Below, in pieces: positions 17,801 to 25,124 of a stretch of 35,835 nucleotides of DNA. Where the stretch lies: contig SWDO01000001.1 in the NCBI GenBank assembly GCA_005116895.1, positions 65,398 to 101,232 on the forward strand, given 5' to 3'. The notes beneath the pieces were generated by a model. It was not told where the DNA came from. It searched no databases and worked only from the letters and a program-made list of their open reading frames with translations. Position 1 is the first letter of the stretch, and every line of letters starts with the position of its first letter. The translations under genes were made by a program, and so were the position numbers. The DNA comes from Nitrospira sp. (GTDB lineage Bacteria > Nitrospirota > Nitrospiria > Nitrospirales > Nitrospiraceae).

Positions 17801-19082
17801 ATCCGGATAGGCTGATTGCCCTGGTACTGACTCGTAGTCTATGAGGGTTTCCCATAGCCGCCATATAGCGGTGGGCATGTGAGAGAAGCATGCCCACGAG
17901 ATCCACCATGGAGTCGAGGCTTCCGGTGTAGGGCGGAAGATTCTGTCCATATGCCCGCTCAATCCAATCGGTGTGTGTGAGGGGAGGTTGAGTGGAGGTC
18001 AGGACGGCCTCAATGATGTCGTTGATAGTGTCCCGGCGGATAACGATGTCCGTCGCGGTCTGGATGAGTTCGCTTCCTAGATGAACGGCTTCAGCGGCGT
18101 AGGTCGCGAGCGAATCGACTTGTTCCATCAGATGCGCATCGCGGATAGTTTTGAGCAGGAGTTGAGATTGTGCTTGAATCGCACGGTGGGGGGCATGCAG
18201 AGTTTTTGATAAGGTTGACACGCGTCGTGCGATGGCGAGAAGGTGATCGGACTCACGAAGTTGATGCTCAAGCTGGTGAATAGTCTTGGTCTGCCGGCGG
18301 TGTTGTGAGATATCGCGCATCAGACCCAGTGTTCCAAGATACCGGTGATTCACATCGTACAGTCCTCTCGCGCTGATCTCGGCTCGGACTCGGGTATGGG
18401 CTGGTTTGTCAGCGGAGGTCTTGCGGAGGAGATCGACCTCTATACGCTGGGCTGCGCGCGGCCCTGTTCTGCGGTCATTGAAACGATGATGTGCGAGAGC
18501 CTGTTGATCAGAAGGTATGACGGCGGAGTAGAGAATGCCGAGTAACTCTTCCTGCCTGTAGCCCAGCATGTCGGTAACGAGCGGGCTGAGATAGACGAAT
18601 CGTCCCTCCACATCGAGTTCGTAGAGTCCATCGCTGAGGATATCAATGAGGCGGTCGTGACGTTCCTGTGTCTGTTTGAGTGTCATGCGGATGGCACGTG
18701 TTTCGAGCGCACCTCTTATGTACAAGACCAGTTCATCGAGAAAACCTGGTGATTTCTTGTAAAGGATACAATCCGCACCCGACTGAAGCGCATTCAAGGC
18801 GGTGGTAGCGTCGCGATGATCCGTTTGCAGCACGAGCGTGGTATAGGGAGCAAGCCGCTTCAGTTCCGAGAAAATAGGCTCAGCGCGCTGGGCGATCACA
18901 TCCTCATCGATTAGGATGAGCTGCCATGATGCCCGATGTCCCCACTGAAGCGCTTCCTCCACGGTGTAGACTGCTTCGACGCGGCAGTTTGGGAAGAATC
19001 TTCTAAAGGTGAGCGTGGCCAGTTTGATTTCCTCGGCGATCGCATTGACGAGGAGGATGGTAACAGGCTCACTCTGCGGCAT
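14865..19082 (-). CDS. giant signalling/lipid-enzyme fusion: receiver-PAS-kinase-like-PilZ-PilZ-hydrolase-methyltransferase
   Basis: Domains in order for the 1405-residue product: receiver-like 6-133 (D59 and K109 kept, N-terminal acidic pair missing); PAS 142-261; degenerate histidine-kinase region 275-500, where an ATPase-like end (IRQLGGRWDF) remains but the HExRxPL box and N box are absent; PilZ 1 about 557-666 with RKYIR and DLSPSG; PilZ 2 about 702-826 with RETVR and NFSRGG, both fitting the c-di-GMP motif RxxxR..[DN]xSxxG; alpha/beta hydrolase about 846-1056 resembling LuxD-type acyltransferases (IPGFGSTQTDYIPLS, LRYDHSNHIGHSEG); and a class I methyltransferase about 1166-1401 with VLDIGCGQ. 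The hydrolase nucleophile elbow reads A-E-D-I-T, so Asp954 replaces Ser. Start: ATG 19082 with GGGA about 10 nt upstream; the frame stays open to a TTG at 19169. The histidine kinase starts 101 nt downstream. I infer that c-di-GMP controls an acyl/methyl-transfer activity. Reading domains by eye is reliable for PilZ, PAS and methyltransferase, and less so for the hydrolase subtype. Confidence 0.82.
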   Translation of the reverse strand: MPQSEPVTILLVNAIAEEIKLATLTFRRFFPNCRVEAVYTVEEALQWGHRASWQLILIDEDVIAQRAEPIFSELKRLAPYTTLVLQTDHRDATTALNALQSGADCILYKKSPGFLDELVLYIRGALETRAIRMTLKQTQERHDRLIDILSDGLYELDVEGRFVYLSPLVTDMLGYRQEELLGILYSAVIPSDQQALAHHRFNDRRTGPRAAQRIEVDLLRKTSADKPAHTRVRAEISARGLYDVNHRYLGTLGLMRDISQHRRQTKTIHQLEHQLRESDHLLAIARRVSTLSKTLHAPHRAIQAQSQLLLKTIRDAHLMEQVDSLATYAAEAVHLGSELIQTATDIVIRRDTINDIIEAVLTSTQPPLTHTDWIERAYGQNLPPYTGSLDSMVDLVGMLLSHAHRYMAAMGNPHRLRVSTRAISLSGSPVDQETAQIPQASATEFEIHIQETDIMVEVEEPPLQTTTGDLFAAYAVIRQLGGRWDFQAPINGFLSIKVWIPVERPPLLDSPSVPVPSAVSSTAGTVKRTVEAIFKTPAHALPPAPLPFTQSTKPLPERRKYIRTAVGLPARVTIGTRLHEGIMVDLSPSGASLEVEGVLSSFEQQPVYLLLKTVASIMELDATAYDRGALPRQANIERQVSRLALEFNVLNENQRKILASFIDAAHVRAPTITVEAQLPLMDRTGDLAAPFTEVGPPGTDARETVRVRVALQVRIETSSVAAGRLLGLVTNFSRGGVCLLTEPFLKMTDEVVALHFSSISTPTQPKQQNPEAPDAILIGRIIHLAPDATAPSKLTPGPSQPRQRIGIRFSQLTPFAERQINRLIAQHIGSSLDLADPDSQPVIASDKWECRNTHGQAIAVTIDHARHHMSPDTPIVIVIPGFGSTQTDYIPLSFYLAANHLRVLRYDHSNHIGHSEGSALLHITLSSMQTDLQSILDLVHTTWPAAPITLLAEDITARVAMKVMAQSKAVDRLFLLNPVLDLETALSTITGTNVIETYRQGHRRGVVNLWGLNVNFDQFVGDAITGRYVDLASLPADLAQLATPPIILASPRKDRPIEDTFGPQHEPIRAMETTQPVISVPADLSGGSGADDRRTEAFKMILQLISTPLIDRPPLAQSQESNSRDVYQQRQLEHERIRLRYHVSQATRSALWGAHLAHLPQLEHLPNYLGMTNDLYRRLLPLEPGMTVLDIGCGQRHFARLMLTNQAYRSAHHSKRTTVPLRYIGSDQSHESLRLAEQQFHTFAKELPGTLRAAVPTAQLVATSWMCTDWNAPLPFTNGSIERILCHLSLSFMSSPLHCLRQMLRVLHPDGTAVVTCLQSHTDLSTLFRRHLQAEDHDEFGSPAQIVLHYLGRLREAICHGLLHIYAQDELARLLAHAGAGPIQFFPVLDNQLLLAVVRKTKSAG

Positions 19083-19214
19083 GGCACGATTCCCGTGTTT
19101 GTGGGCAAGCCTGCGGTCAGGGAGGTCATTCAGCGTGGCTGCTGTACGTCGCCGCCGCGTGTCAATCAACTCAGCTACAAAGCACTGCTTGATACGTCAG
19201 TACAGACGGTGTGA

Positions 19215-19228
19215 TTGTGATATCACAA
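19215..19228. promoter_or_regulatory. perfect 14-bp palindrome, candidate operator
   Basis: TTGTGATATCACAA is a perfect inverted repeat 133 nt upstream of the giant signalling gene and downstream of the converging unit's terminator-like hairpin. It resembles a dimeric regulator site (TGTGA..TCACA half-sites), but the 2-nt spacer is too short for a normal Crp/Fnr box. Confidence 0.35.
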
Positions 19229-19333
19229 GTGCTGGCGAGAAACCCAGGCTGGTGGCCGGTTCTTTCGTAGGGGAAAGGTGGCTATGGAGCCGTTTCACTG
19301 AACAATTTTGGACGATAGGAAAACTGCGGACTG

Positions 19334-19374
19334 CTTGCAGGCCTGCCGAATGTTCTTGCCGGCAGGCCTGCAAG
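19334..19374 (-). terminator. hairpin terminator after the copper-monooxygenase-like gene
   Basis: A perfect 15-bp GC-rich stem (cttgcaggcctgccg at 19334-19348, its complement at 19360-19374) encloses an 11-nt loop, starting 7 nt after the stop at 19381. The T-run beyond it on the minus strand is weak (cagtttt, about 10 nt on). Confidence 0.55.
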
Positions 19375-19380
19375 GGGAGA

Positions 19381-20385
19381 TCAATGCGCGGCGGCAGTCT
19401 TGCCCTTTTCCGAGCAGGCACCTGGTGTCATATACAGCAGATAATTGCCCATCCCATGTTGGGCTTCAGTGTTTTGTAGAGAATGGTGGTAGACCATCAC
19501 CATCTCATAGTCCTCGTCTTTGGAGATGGGGAATCCCTGGCTGTCTTTATAGACTTGATGGGGTAGGAATTCTCGAAGCGTTCCATCGCGCTCAGCATCC
19601 GGAATAGTTCGGAGGAGGGTCTGTTTCTTAGTCTTATTTTCCAAGGCGATCAGGAGCAATTCATCGTGGCCGTGCGGATATGCGTATTTGACGCAGCCGT
19701 CCATACTAAACTTCAGTGGAGCCGTACGGACTTGGACTCCCGGACCGATTTCAATCCCTTCGTCCGTCTGATCCGAAGGCCGATCACCGAACTTGGTAAA
19801 ACAGACGATGTTAACGCCGACTTGATAGATGTCCATCGCTTTGACTGGTTTGGCCTTCGGGGCGAAATACATCGTAAACGTTGCGATGACATCTTTAGTG
19901 GGTGGTGCACCGTGATAGAACGCGACCACGGTCATGAGCTTATCGGTTGCCGAAAGTTGGACGCCGTATCCATCGGGGAATTGTGTCTCTGACATTTCGA
20001 GTCCGGCCCCACCGAAGAAGAGCGGCTCACCGGGGCAGGAGACGCTGGGCTTGGTGTTGTTGATCATCAAGATATGGTGCAGATAGTTTCTCGGCAATTC
20101 TTTTCCGTCGACTGTAGAAAGAGCCGACTTGAATCCAATCAAATACTTGTCTTCGGGCAACTGGAAGTTGAACCGCGGCATGGAATCGCCCATATCGCCT
20201 TCGCCATGGCCTGTCGGGAGATCGATGGGGCCGAAGGTTAACACTGCGGTGTTCTCTCCATACGTGATCTTTGAGCCCACCTGTTTTTTCAGGGTGGGGA
20301 TGGCGTGATGCTCATGGCCCCCATCAGCGTAGGCTGATGAGATCATGAAGAAGAGAGAGATAAAAAGAACGAGGGACCTGCGCAT
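19381..20385 (-). CDS. secreted protein resembling Cu type II ascorbate-dependent monooxygenases
   Basis: A clear signal peptide (RRSLVLFISLFFMISSAYA, cut near residue 19-20) precedes a 315-residue mature protein. The N-terminal half has NYLHHILMINN and VVAFYHGAPP; the C-terminal half has YPHGHDELLLIAL and AQHGMGNYLLYM. The His-His, His-x-His and Met pattern and the order of elements recall the two copper sites of the PHM/dopamine-hydroxylase fold, but I judged this by eye and the family could be different. Cysteines at SCPGEP, IVCF, DGC and GAC could form disulfides. GGGAGG lies just upstream of ATG 20385. It and the next gene upstream (NTF2-like lipoprotein) may be co-transcribed. Confidence 0.6.
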   Translation of the reverse strand: MRRSLVLFISLFFMISSAYADGGHEHHAIPTLKKQVGSKITYGENTAVLTFGPIDLPTGHGEGDMGDSMPRFNFQLPEDKYLIGFKSALSTVDGKELPRNYLHHILMINNTKPSVSCPGEPLFFGGAGLEMSETQFPDGYGVQLSATDKLMTVVAFYHGAPPTKDVIATFTMYFAPKAKPVKAMDIYQVGVNIVCFTKFGDRPSDQTDEGIEIGPGVQVRTAPLKFSMDGCVKYAYPHGHDELLLIALENKTKKQTLLRTIPDAERDGTLREFLPHQVYKDSQGFPISKDEDYEMVMVYHHSLQNTEAQHGMGNYLLYMTPGACSEKGKTAAAH

Positions 20386-20466
20386 AAAACCTCCCAGAGG
20401 AAGTGAAGCGGTGATGGTAAACCGGACTCCGATGTCATTGCTATGGCTCAGAAAAAACAAGCTGGT

Positions 20467-21342
20467 TCATTGAGGGACCGCCGGTGATGATGTCGTCTTC
20501 TTCCAGTGGTAGGTGCCGCCGTGTTCCTTTGGCGGTATATTCTTTCTCGTATCGACTCGTGTGTACCACCAGATTCCTTTGGCTTGTGTACCGTCTTCCG
20601 AGAGCAGAACCTCAAACCCGCCTTCGCGGTCGTTGCCAGGCTGGTGCCAGGTGCCTTGCCACAGTCGGTTCTCGATTTTTGTTGTGACAAACCGTCCACC
20701 CTGTTGTGTGTAGGGGCCGTTCCCATTCTTGTCTAACGTCGCCTTGTAGCGTTTGTCATCCTCGACTTCGAGGATATCCCATTCCCCGCTCACATCAGGC
20801 ATGGCGGCAGTCGTTGTGCTGACGAGTTTTTGCGAGCCTGCTGCCGCTGATGGCGACGCAAGCGGGCCTCCCGGCTGAGCGGATCGGAATGACTCGTGCC
20901 AGGACAGCAATTGCCAACGACCAGCACGACGTTCCAGGACCCCGGTCTCACGGAGGGGAAGGACCATCCGTTTCGCAGTGGATCCTTCGCCGGTATAGCG
21001 AGTGTAATCCATCTCCATGGTAAACCAGGCGAGGTCACCTTTCGTCCAGACCTTGAGTTCCGTAATGGGGGTTTCTATTTTCTGAGTGTTGGCAAACTCC
21101 TCGCGCATTTCTCGTTCGAAGTCCGGCCAGCCGACATACTTGCGGCCACCCACGGTATAACTCACGATGTCGGCATCATGGGCCATGAGGCGAGAAAGCG
21201 TTGGCAGATCTTTTTCCGCATTGGCCCTAACCAATTGACGAATGGCTGTTTCAGGGTCGAGCGGATCGCTGGCGCTCGCAACTGCAGCACAACCGATCAA
21301 TAGGAATAAACTTCCACAGATGAACGATCCCCGACGGGGCAT
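20467..21342 (-). CDS. lipoprotein with NTF2/SnoaL-like domain
   Basis: The N-terminus MPRRGSFICGSLFLLIGC ends in a lipobox (LIGC, Cys18), so the mature protein is probably lipid-anchored; signal peptidase I cleavage after ASA is an alternative. Residues about 27-160 look like an NTF2-fold DUF4440/SnoaL domain (AIRQLVRANAEKDLPTLSRLM, ADIVSYTVGG, LERRAGRWQLLSWHES). These often bind small hydrophobic ligands. After a Ser/Ala/Pro linker, a second Trp-rich beta domain (SGEWDILEVED to GTYHWKK) follows, which I do not recognise. ATG 21342 has GGAG 6 nt upstream; upstream ATGs at 21354, 21360 and 21372 are less suitable. Confidence 0.7.
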   Translation of the reverse strand: MPRRGSFICGSLFLLIGCAAVASASDPLDPETAIRQLVRANAEKDLPTLSRLMAHDADIVSYTVGGRKYVGWPDFEREMREEFANTQKIETPITELKVWTKGDLAWFTMEMDYTRYTGEGSTAKRMVLPLRETGVLERRAGRWQLLSWHESFRSAQPGGPLASPSAAAGSQKLVSTTTAAMPDVSGEWDILEVEDDKRYKATLDKNGNGPYTQQGGRFVTTKIENRLWQGTWHQPGNDREGGFEVLLSEDGTQAKGIWWYTRVDTRKNIPPKEHGGTYHWKKTTSSPAVPQ

Positions 21343-21434
21343 AAGGGTCTCCATGTGCATGATAAGGGTCAAAACGTTTAGGATGCGCAGAAAAACTACA
21401 CGGCCTGATTGGCCATGTCAACAACGAAGTAGAG

Positions 21435-22190
21435 TCAGGAGCAACGAGGCGCGACCACGACCACAGTGACGTTATCTTCGCCTCCCCGATCGAGCGCCGC
21501 AGTGACGAGGCGGTTGCAGACCTGCGTTGGATCGAGCTGGCCTGCAGCGAACACAGTGCGGATCTCCTCGTCCTCCAACATCTTGGTCAGCCCATCCGAG
21601 CAGAGCAGGACCAGGTCCTCTGGGAGTAGCGGAAAGGCCGTGATGGTAGGTTTCACCGTCGAGCCGACCCCCAAGGCACGTGTCAACACATGTCGTTCTG
21701 GATGAGTCTTCGCCGTTTCCACCGTGAGGATACCGCGTTCCAGATATTTTTCGATGAGCGTATGGTCTTTGGTCAGCGGGGTCAACGTGCCTGATCGAAA
21801 CCGATAGGCACGACTGTCGCCGACATGGGCGAGGTAGGCGATCGGGGCGGGACCGGAGACGATCGCCAGTAGCACGATGGTCGTGCCCATCCCTTTCAGC
21901 TTGGATTTTGATCGAGCCTGATTGACGATCGCTTCATGCGCTCGGCTGATCAGGTCTGTTAACACCTCCACGGAGGATGCTTGATCGCTATAAAGCAGAG
22001 TGCTTGTGGTTCGTGCTTCGGCTTGTATGGTTGCGATGGCCGTTTGAGCGGCAACTTCGCCACCAACATGACCGCCCATTCCATCCGCGACGGCCCAGAC
22101 ACCCACCTCATCAAGGACGGCGAACGCATCCTGGTTCAGGGTGCGCACGAGTCCGATCTCGCTCTGACCGATGCCGATCCAGCTGCTCAT
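21435..22190 (-). CDS. PP2C-family Ser/Thr protein phosphatase
   Basis: A 251-residue soluble PP2C (Stp1/PrpC type). Metal and catalytic motifs are present: the starting GLVRTLNQDA, ADGMGGHVGGE, LAHVGDSRAY, LCSDGLTKM and GGEDNVTVVVV. It would remove phosphate from Ser/Thr of proteins, usually opposing a Hanks-type kinase, but no such kinase gene is in the window. Its ATG overlaps the stop of the exonuclease gene by 4 nt (ATGA), so the two are translationally coupled. Confidence 0.94.
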   Translation of the reverse strand: MSSWIGIGQSEIGLVRTLNQDAFAVLDEVGVWAVADGMGGHVGGEVAAQTAIATIQAEARTTSTLLYSDQASSVEVLTDLISRAHEAIVNQARSKSKLKGMGTTIVLLAIVSGPAPIAYLAHVGDSRAYRFRSGTLTPLTKDHTLIEKYLERGILTVETAKTHPERHVLTRALGVGSTVKPTITAFPLLPEDLVLLCSDGLTKMLEDEEIRTVFAAGQLDPTQVCNRLVTAALDRGGEDNVTVVVVAPRCS

Positions 22191-22978
22191 GGGGAACAGG
22201 CCGGTTGAAGGGTGGTCGATAATGAGGAAGGGCCAAACCGTAACATCATGTCCTCATAGAAACGATCAGCAAGGAGTACGAGGTTTTCGGTATCCGCCCG
22301 GTTGTAGAGTAAGAGTGTATCACGAGCGATCATGTCACCTCCTCGCCACAGGAACCATAGGCGGACTGCATCCAATCCGTCGAGACCGCTGATGGTCTGG
22401 TTGCGCTCGATCCCCAGTTCTTGTTCGATGTGTTTCAACCCTCCACGTAACGCAAGCCGACGGGCGGCAAAACAGAGGTCGAAGTGCAAGGTGGGAAACC
22501 GGAGATCAGGAAACTTGGCACGGAGATAGGGGACATCAAAGACGGACCCGAAAAATGTCACAAGGAGGTCACAGTGATCAAGCTCCGTCTGCAACCGCTC
22601 GGTCGTCAAGGTTTCCCCACGAACCAGGCTTGTCGTGTTCCCTCCGTGATGAAGCCCAACCACAGTCACCTCTCCTGATTCCGGCGATGCGCCGGTCGTT
22701 TCAATATCGAGAAAGCTGGTCCGAGGTCGGCAGGTTTCGTACAGTCGCCAATGTTCTCGCCGTGGAACGCGAGAGCCAAACATATGAATCTGTCCCTTCT
22801 CTGTCAGGGATTGCGTCTCTCGAAGCTCTTCATCGTACCAGGTCTTGCGCTGCTTGGAGAGGCCGGCTACGGACGGTCGATCCAGGAAGCTTCGCCAATC
22901 GAGGAGGCCCTCTTGCCACCAACGCCGTTCCGTGACTGGTCCGACGCCCGAGAGAAAGATGAAGCTGGAGGTCAGCAT
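22187..22978 (-). CDS. RNase H-like 3'-5' exonuclease (YprB-type)
   Basis: Residues 1-30 hold a helix-hairpin-helix-like LSGVGPVTERRWW. The exonuclease core has DEDD-type acidic residues: FLDIETTG (D91, E93), FDVPYL (D148) and YNRADTENL (Y225, D229). It is a predicted nuclease for DNA or RNA in the cytoplasm. The frame stays open to 23443, but that upstream part overlaps the plus-strand cyclophilin-like gene and has a random-looking, His/Arg/Ser-rich composition, so I start at ATG 22978. A start at 23029 is also possible. The gene is divergent from 23075 with a 96-nt gap that must hold both promoters. Confidence 0.8.
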   Translation of the reverse strand: MLTSSFIFLSGVGPVTERRWWQEGLLDWRSFLDRPSVAGLSKQRKTWYDEELRETQSLTEKGQIHMFGSRVPRREHWRLYETCRPRTSFLDIETTGASPESGEVTVVGLHHGGNTTSLVRGETLTTERLQTELDHCDLLVTFFGSVFDVPYLRAKFPDLRFPTLHFDLCFAARRLALRGGLKHIEQELGIERNQTISGLDGLDAVRLWFLWRGGDMIARDTLLLYNRADTENLVLLADRFYEDMMLRFGPSSLSTTLQPACSP

Positions 22979-23074
22979 CTCGTAGATTGTAGCCTTGATT
23001 TCGCCTAGGAGACAAGCTAGAGTTCGCTGCATCACGAAGAACGCAGTGAAGGAACAGGTGGGGCCATTGACCGC

Positions 23075-23458
23075 ATGACCGTGCCGGCGAAGAGAATTCG
23101 TATTACCGTGGGCGGAGTTCAGCTGGAGGCAGAACTCAGAAAAACGAAGACGGCTGATGAAGTCTATGCGGCACTTCCGGTCACAGCTGCCATGACCACA
23201 TGGGGAGAAGAATTCTACTTCCCAATTTCCGGAGTCCGCGACTATCGAGAAACCGCGACGACCCAGGTGAAAGTCGGAGACATCGCCTTCTGGGGAGCAG
23301 GGAAAGTCCTGGCGATCTTTTTTGGGAGAACCCCCATGAGTGTGGGGGCCGATCCGGTCCCGGCTGATCGCGTGAATATCATCGGGACGATCATAGGGGA
23401 TGCGACCAGACTTCGGCAGGTGATGGAAGTCCCGACAATTCATCTTGAGCCGGGGTGA
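23075..23458 (+). CDS. cyclophilin-like fold protein (TM1367 type)
   Basis: 127 residues matching the small bacterial cyclophilin-like (DUF369-type) family: a start of RIRITVGG, then EVYAALPVTAAMTTWGEEFYF, VGDIAFWGAGKVLAIFFGRTPMS, and VNIIGTIIGD. The fold is known, but the biochemical role is not established. The stop overlaps the context of the next gene: its ATG follows 5 nt later. It opens a plus-strand run through 25982. Confidence 0.85.
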   Translation: MTVPAKRIRITVGGVQLEAELRKTKTADEVYAALPVTAAMTTWGEEFYFPISGVRDYRETATTQVKVGDIAFWGAGKVLAIFFGRTPMSVGADPVPADRVNIIGTIIGDATRLRQVMEVPTIHLEPG

Positions 23459-23463
23459 GGGCC

Positions 23464-23745
23464 ATGCGGCTGTCCAAAGAACGTGTACGGCATATGGCTG
23501 AGAGCCTGACCAGTCGTCTCCAAGAGGAAGGCCACATTGAACTCCTCGGAGAGCGGAAGGGAATCGTCGAGGTATTGGAGCAGGCCATCACCGCTGAGTT
23601 ATCCGTTGAGGATCGTGTGAATGCGGAAGTGCGGCAGCTGCTGAAGGCCTATGAAGAGCAAATTGATCGAGGGCAGGTTGATTACCAAAAGATGTTCCAG
23701 ATGGTGAAACAGAAGTTGGTTCGTGAACGGGGCATTATCCTATAG
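23464..23745 (+). CDS. DUF507 family protein (first of two)
   Basis: 93 residues beginning MRLSKERVRHMAESL, typical of DUF507. It is helical and charged, with no known function. ATG 23464 is preferred over GTG 23455 because GAGGG lies just upstream and it gives the family N-terminus. A similar DUF507 gene follows after 96 nt. Confidence 0.88.
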   Translation: MRLSKERVRHMAESLTSRLQEEGHIELLGERKGIVEVLEQAITAELSVEDRVNAEVRQLLKAYEEQIDRGQVDYQKMFQMVKQKLVRERGIIL

Positions 23746-23746
23746 G

Positions 23747-23837
23747 ACGTGATGAGGTGAAGCGTAAAAGGTGAACGAACAGCTTGGAGTTAGCCCGGCC
23801 TCTTCACCGCGCACGGCTCACGTTTCACGTAGTTCGT
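23747..23837. repeat. inverted heptamer repeat between the DUF507 genes
   Basis: The left arm has five heptamers, ACGTGAT GAGGTGA, AGCGTAA AAGGTGA and ACGAACA (23747-23781). The right arm (23817-23837) contains three in reverse orientation: CTCACGT, TTCACGT, AGTTCGT. The consensus is roughly ACGTGAA, shared with the tract at 1682-1702. The arrangement could form a stem-loop between the two genes; it may also be a dispersed repeat. Confidence 0.45.
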
Positions 23838-23841
23838 AGTT

Positions 23842-24117
23842 ATGTTGAGCGAAGATAAGGCGAATCATCTGGCTCATGTCATCCTCACGACCGTCAAAAA
23901 ATATACCGGAGCGAGAGTGACGGGCAATGATGAGCGAGTCTTAAAAGCGATTAAGCAGGCAGTGACCGCTGAATTGACGCAGGAGCAGGCGATTGATCAA
24001 AGGGTGAAAGCCAAGTTGGCATCGTATGCTCGGGGCATCGTTGAAGGAAGCGCGGAGTGGGATATCTTGTATCGCAAGACGTTCGAGGAAGAGACGCGCA
24101 AACAGACGAAGGCTTGA
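23842..24117 (+). CDS. DUF507 family protein (second of two)
   Basis: 91 residues (MLSEDKANHLAHVILTTV...) with the same layout as its upstream neighbour: a helical N-terminal part, a central AVTAELTQEQAIDQRVKAKL matching AITAELSVEDRVNAEVRQLL of the first copy, and a charged C-terminus. The two are diverged paralogues that probably act together, a pairing I recall from other deep-branching bacteria. Function unknown. Confidence 0.86.
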   Translation: MLSEDKANHLAHVILTTVKKYTGARVTGNDERVLKAIKQAVTAELTQEQAIDQRVKAKLASYARGIVEGSAEWDILYRKTFEEETRKQTKA

Positions 24118-24136
24118 AGACCGAGGTGGTGTTGCC

Positions 24137-24586
24137 ATGAGAAAAACCATACAACCATTGGCCGTCTTGGGTATCGTGCTGGTCATTATCGGCATGACGG
24201 CCTGTTCGCAGAAACGTAAACCGCTTGTCCCGCTTGTCCTTGATAATGAGGTAAAGGCTCAGGCCACGGCGCTGACAGAACAGGGTACGCAAGCGTATCA
24301 GGCGAAACAGTACGAGGAGGCCAAACGGTATTTCGAGCAAGCGGTCGCGGTGGCTCCGCAATCCGGGCCGGCCCATTACAACTATGCGTTAGCCTTGAAT
24401 GCACTTGGCGATTCAGCAGTCGCCAGGCAGCATTTTTTAGCAGCGGCCGACCTGTCTCCTGGAGACAAGACAATCTGGGACTCACCGGCGCTCTCACCGT
24501 ATGGGAATCCTGAGAACAAGGACCGCACGAAGGATCGTCCCTATGGGACCCACCGACCGAACTTCGGCGGGATGCCGAGATATTGA
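24137..24586 (+). CDS. TPR lipoprotein
   Basis: A 149-residue protein with a signal peptide ending GMTAC (lipobox Cys23), so probably membrane-anchored. A pair of tetratricopeptide-like helices follows (ALTEQGTQAYQAKQYEEAKRY and SGPAHYNYALALNALGDSAVA), the second close to the TPR consensus. The C-terminus is Pro/Gly/Asn-rich and probably disordered. GAGGTGG lies 7 nt before ATG 24137. It is a likely protein-protein adaptor at the envelope; partner unknown. It overlaps nothing and is 13 nt from bcp. Confidence 0.78.
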   Translation: MRKTIQPLAVLGIVLVIIGMTACSQKRKPLVPLVLDNEVKAQATALTEQGTQAYQAKQYEEAKRYFEQAVAVAPQSGPAHYNYALALNALGDSAVARQHFLAAADLSPGDKTIWDSPALSPYGNPENKDRTKDRPYGTHRPNFGGMPRY

Positions 24587-24599
24587 AAAGGATGAATCT

Positions 24600-25067
24600 A
24601 TGAGCAAAGAACTCGCGGTAGGGGATCAGGCACCGGAACTCTCAATCCCGGACCAGCATGGGAAATCCATGACCTTGAAGAGTTTCAAGGGCAAACAAAT
24701 CGTCCTCTATTTCTATCCGAAAGACGATACCCCTGGCTGCACGAAAGAGTCTTGTGATTTTCGTGATGTGGAGTCGCAGATCCTCCGGGCGGGAGGCGCC
24801 ATCGTGGGGGTGAGTTTGGATGGGAAAGAATCGCACCAGAAGTTTATCAAGAAATTTGGACTGCCGTTCCCGCTCCTCAGCGATGAAGATGCGGCGATCT
24901 CCAAGGCCTACGGTGTGTACAAAGAGAAGAATATGTACGGCAGAAAGTATTGGGGGATCGAGCGCAGCACGTTCGTCATCGATCTCGAAGGCAAGCTTAA
25001 GGCCATCTTTCGGAAGGTGAGCGTCGACGGTCACGCGGACGAAGTGCTCAAAGCGCTGAAGGCCTAA
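24600..25067 (+). CDS. bcp: thiol peroxidase Bcp (peroxiredoxin Q)
   Basis: 155-residue atypical 2-Cys peroxiredoxin that reduces hydrogen peroxide and organic peroxides using thioredoxin. Peroxidatic Cys47 is in DTPGCT and the resolving Cys52 lies five residues on (TPGCTxExC). FGLPFPLLSD and the GIERSTFVID segment are typical. AAGGA lies 8 nt before ATG 24600. It pairs in function with trxA elsewhere in the window. Confidence 0.95.
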   Translation: MSKELAVGDQAPELSIPDQHGKSMTLKSFKGKQIVLYFYPKDDTPGCTKESCDFRDVESQILRAGGAIVGVSLDGKESHQKFIKKFGLPFPLLSDEDAAISKAYGVYKEKNMYGRKYWGIERSTFVIDLEGKLKAIFRKVSVDGHADEVLKALKA

Positions 25068-25124
25068 CGTCCACACACGAATTCGTGATCCGCCATTTTG
25101 TTGGCCAGTAAGGCGATGCGGCAG

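Noticed and set aside
22979..23443. N-terminal extension of the exonuclease gene
   Set aside because: It overlaps the divergent cyclophilin-like gene and has a random-looking composition; the YprB-type start lies at 22978.
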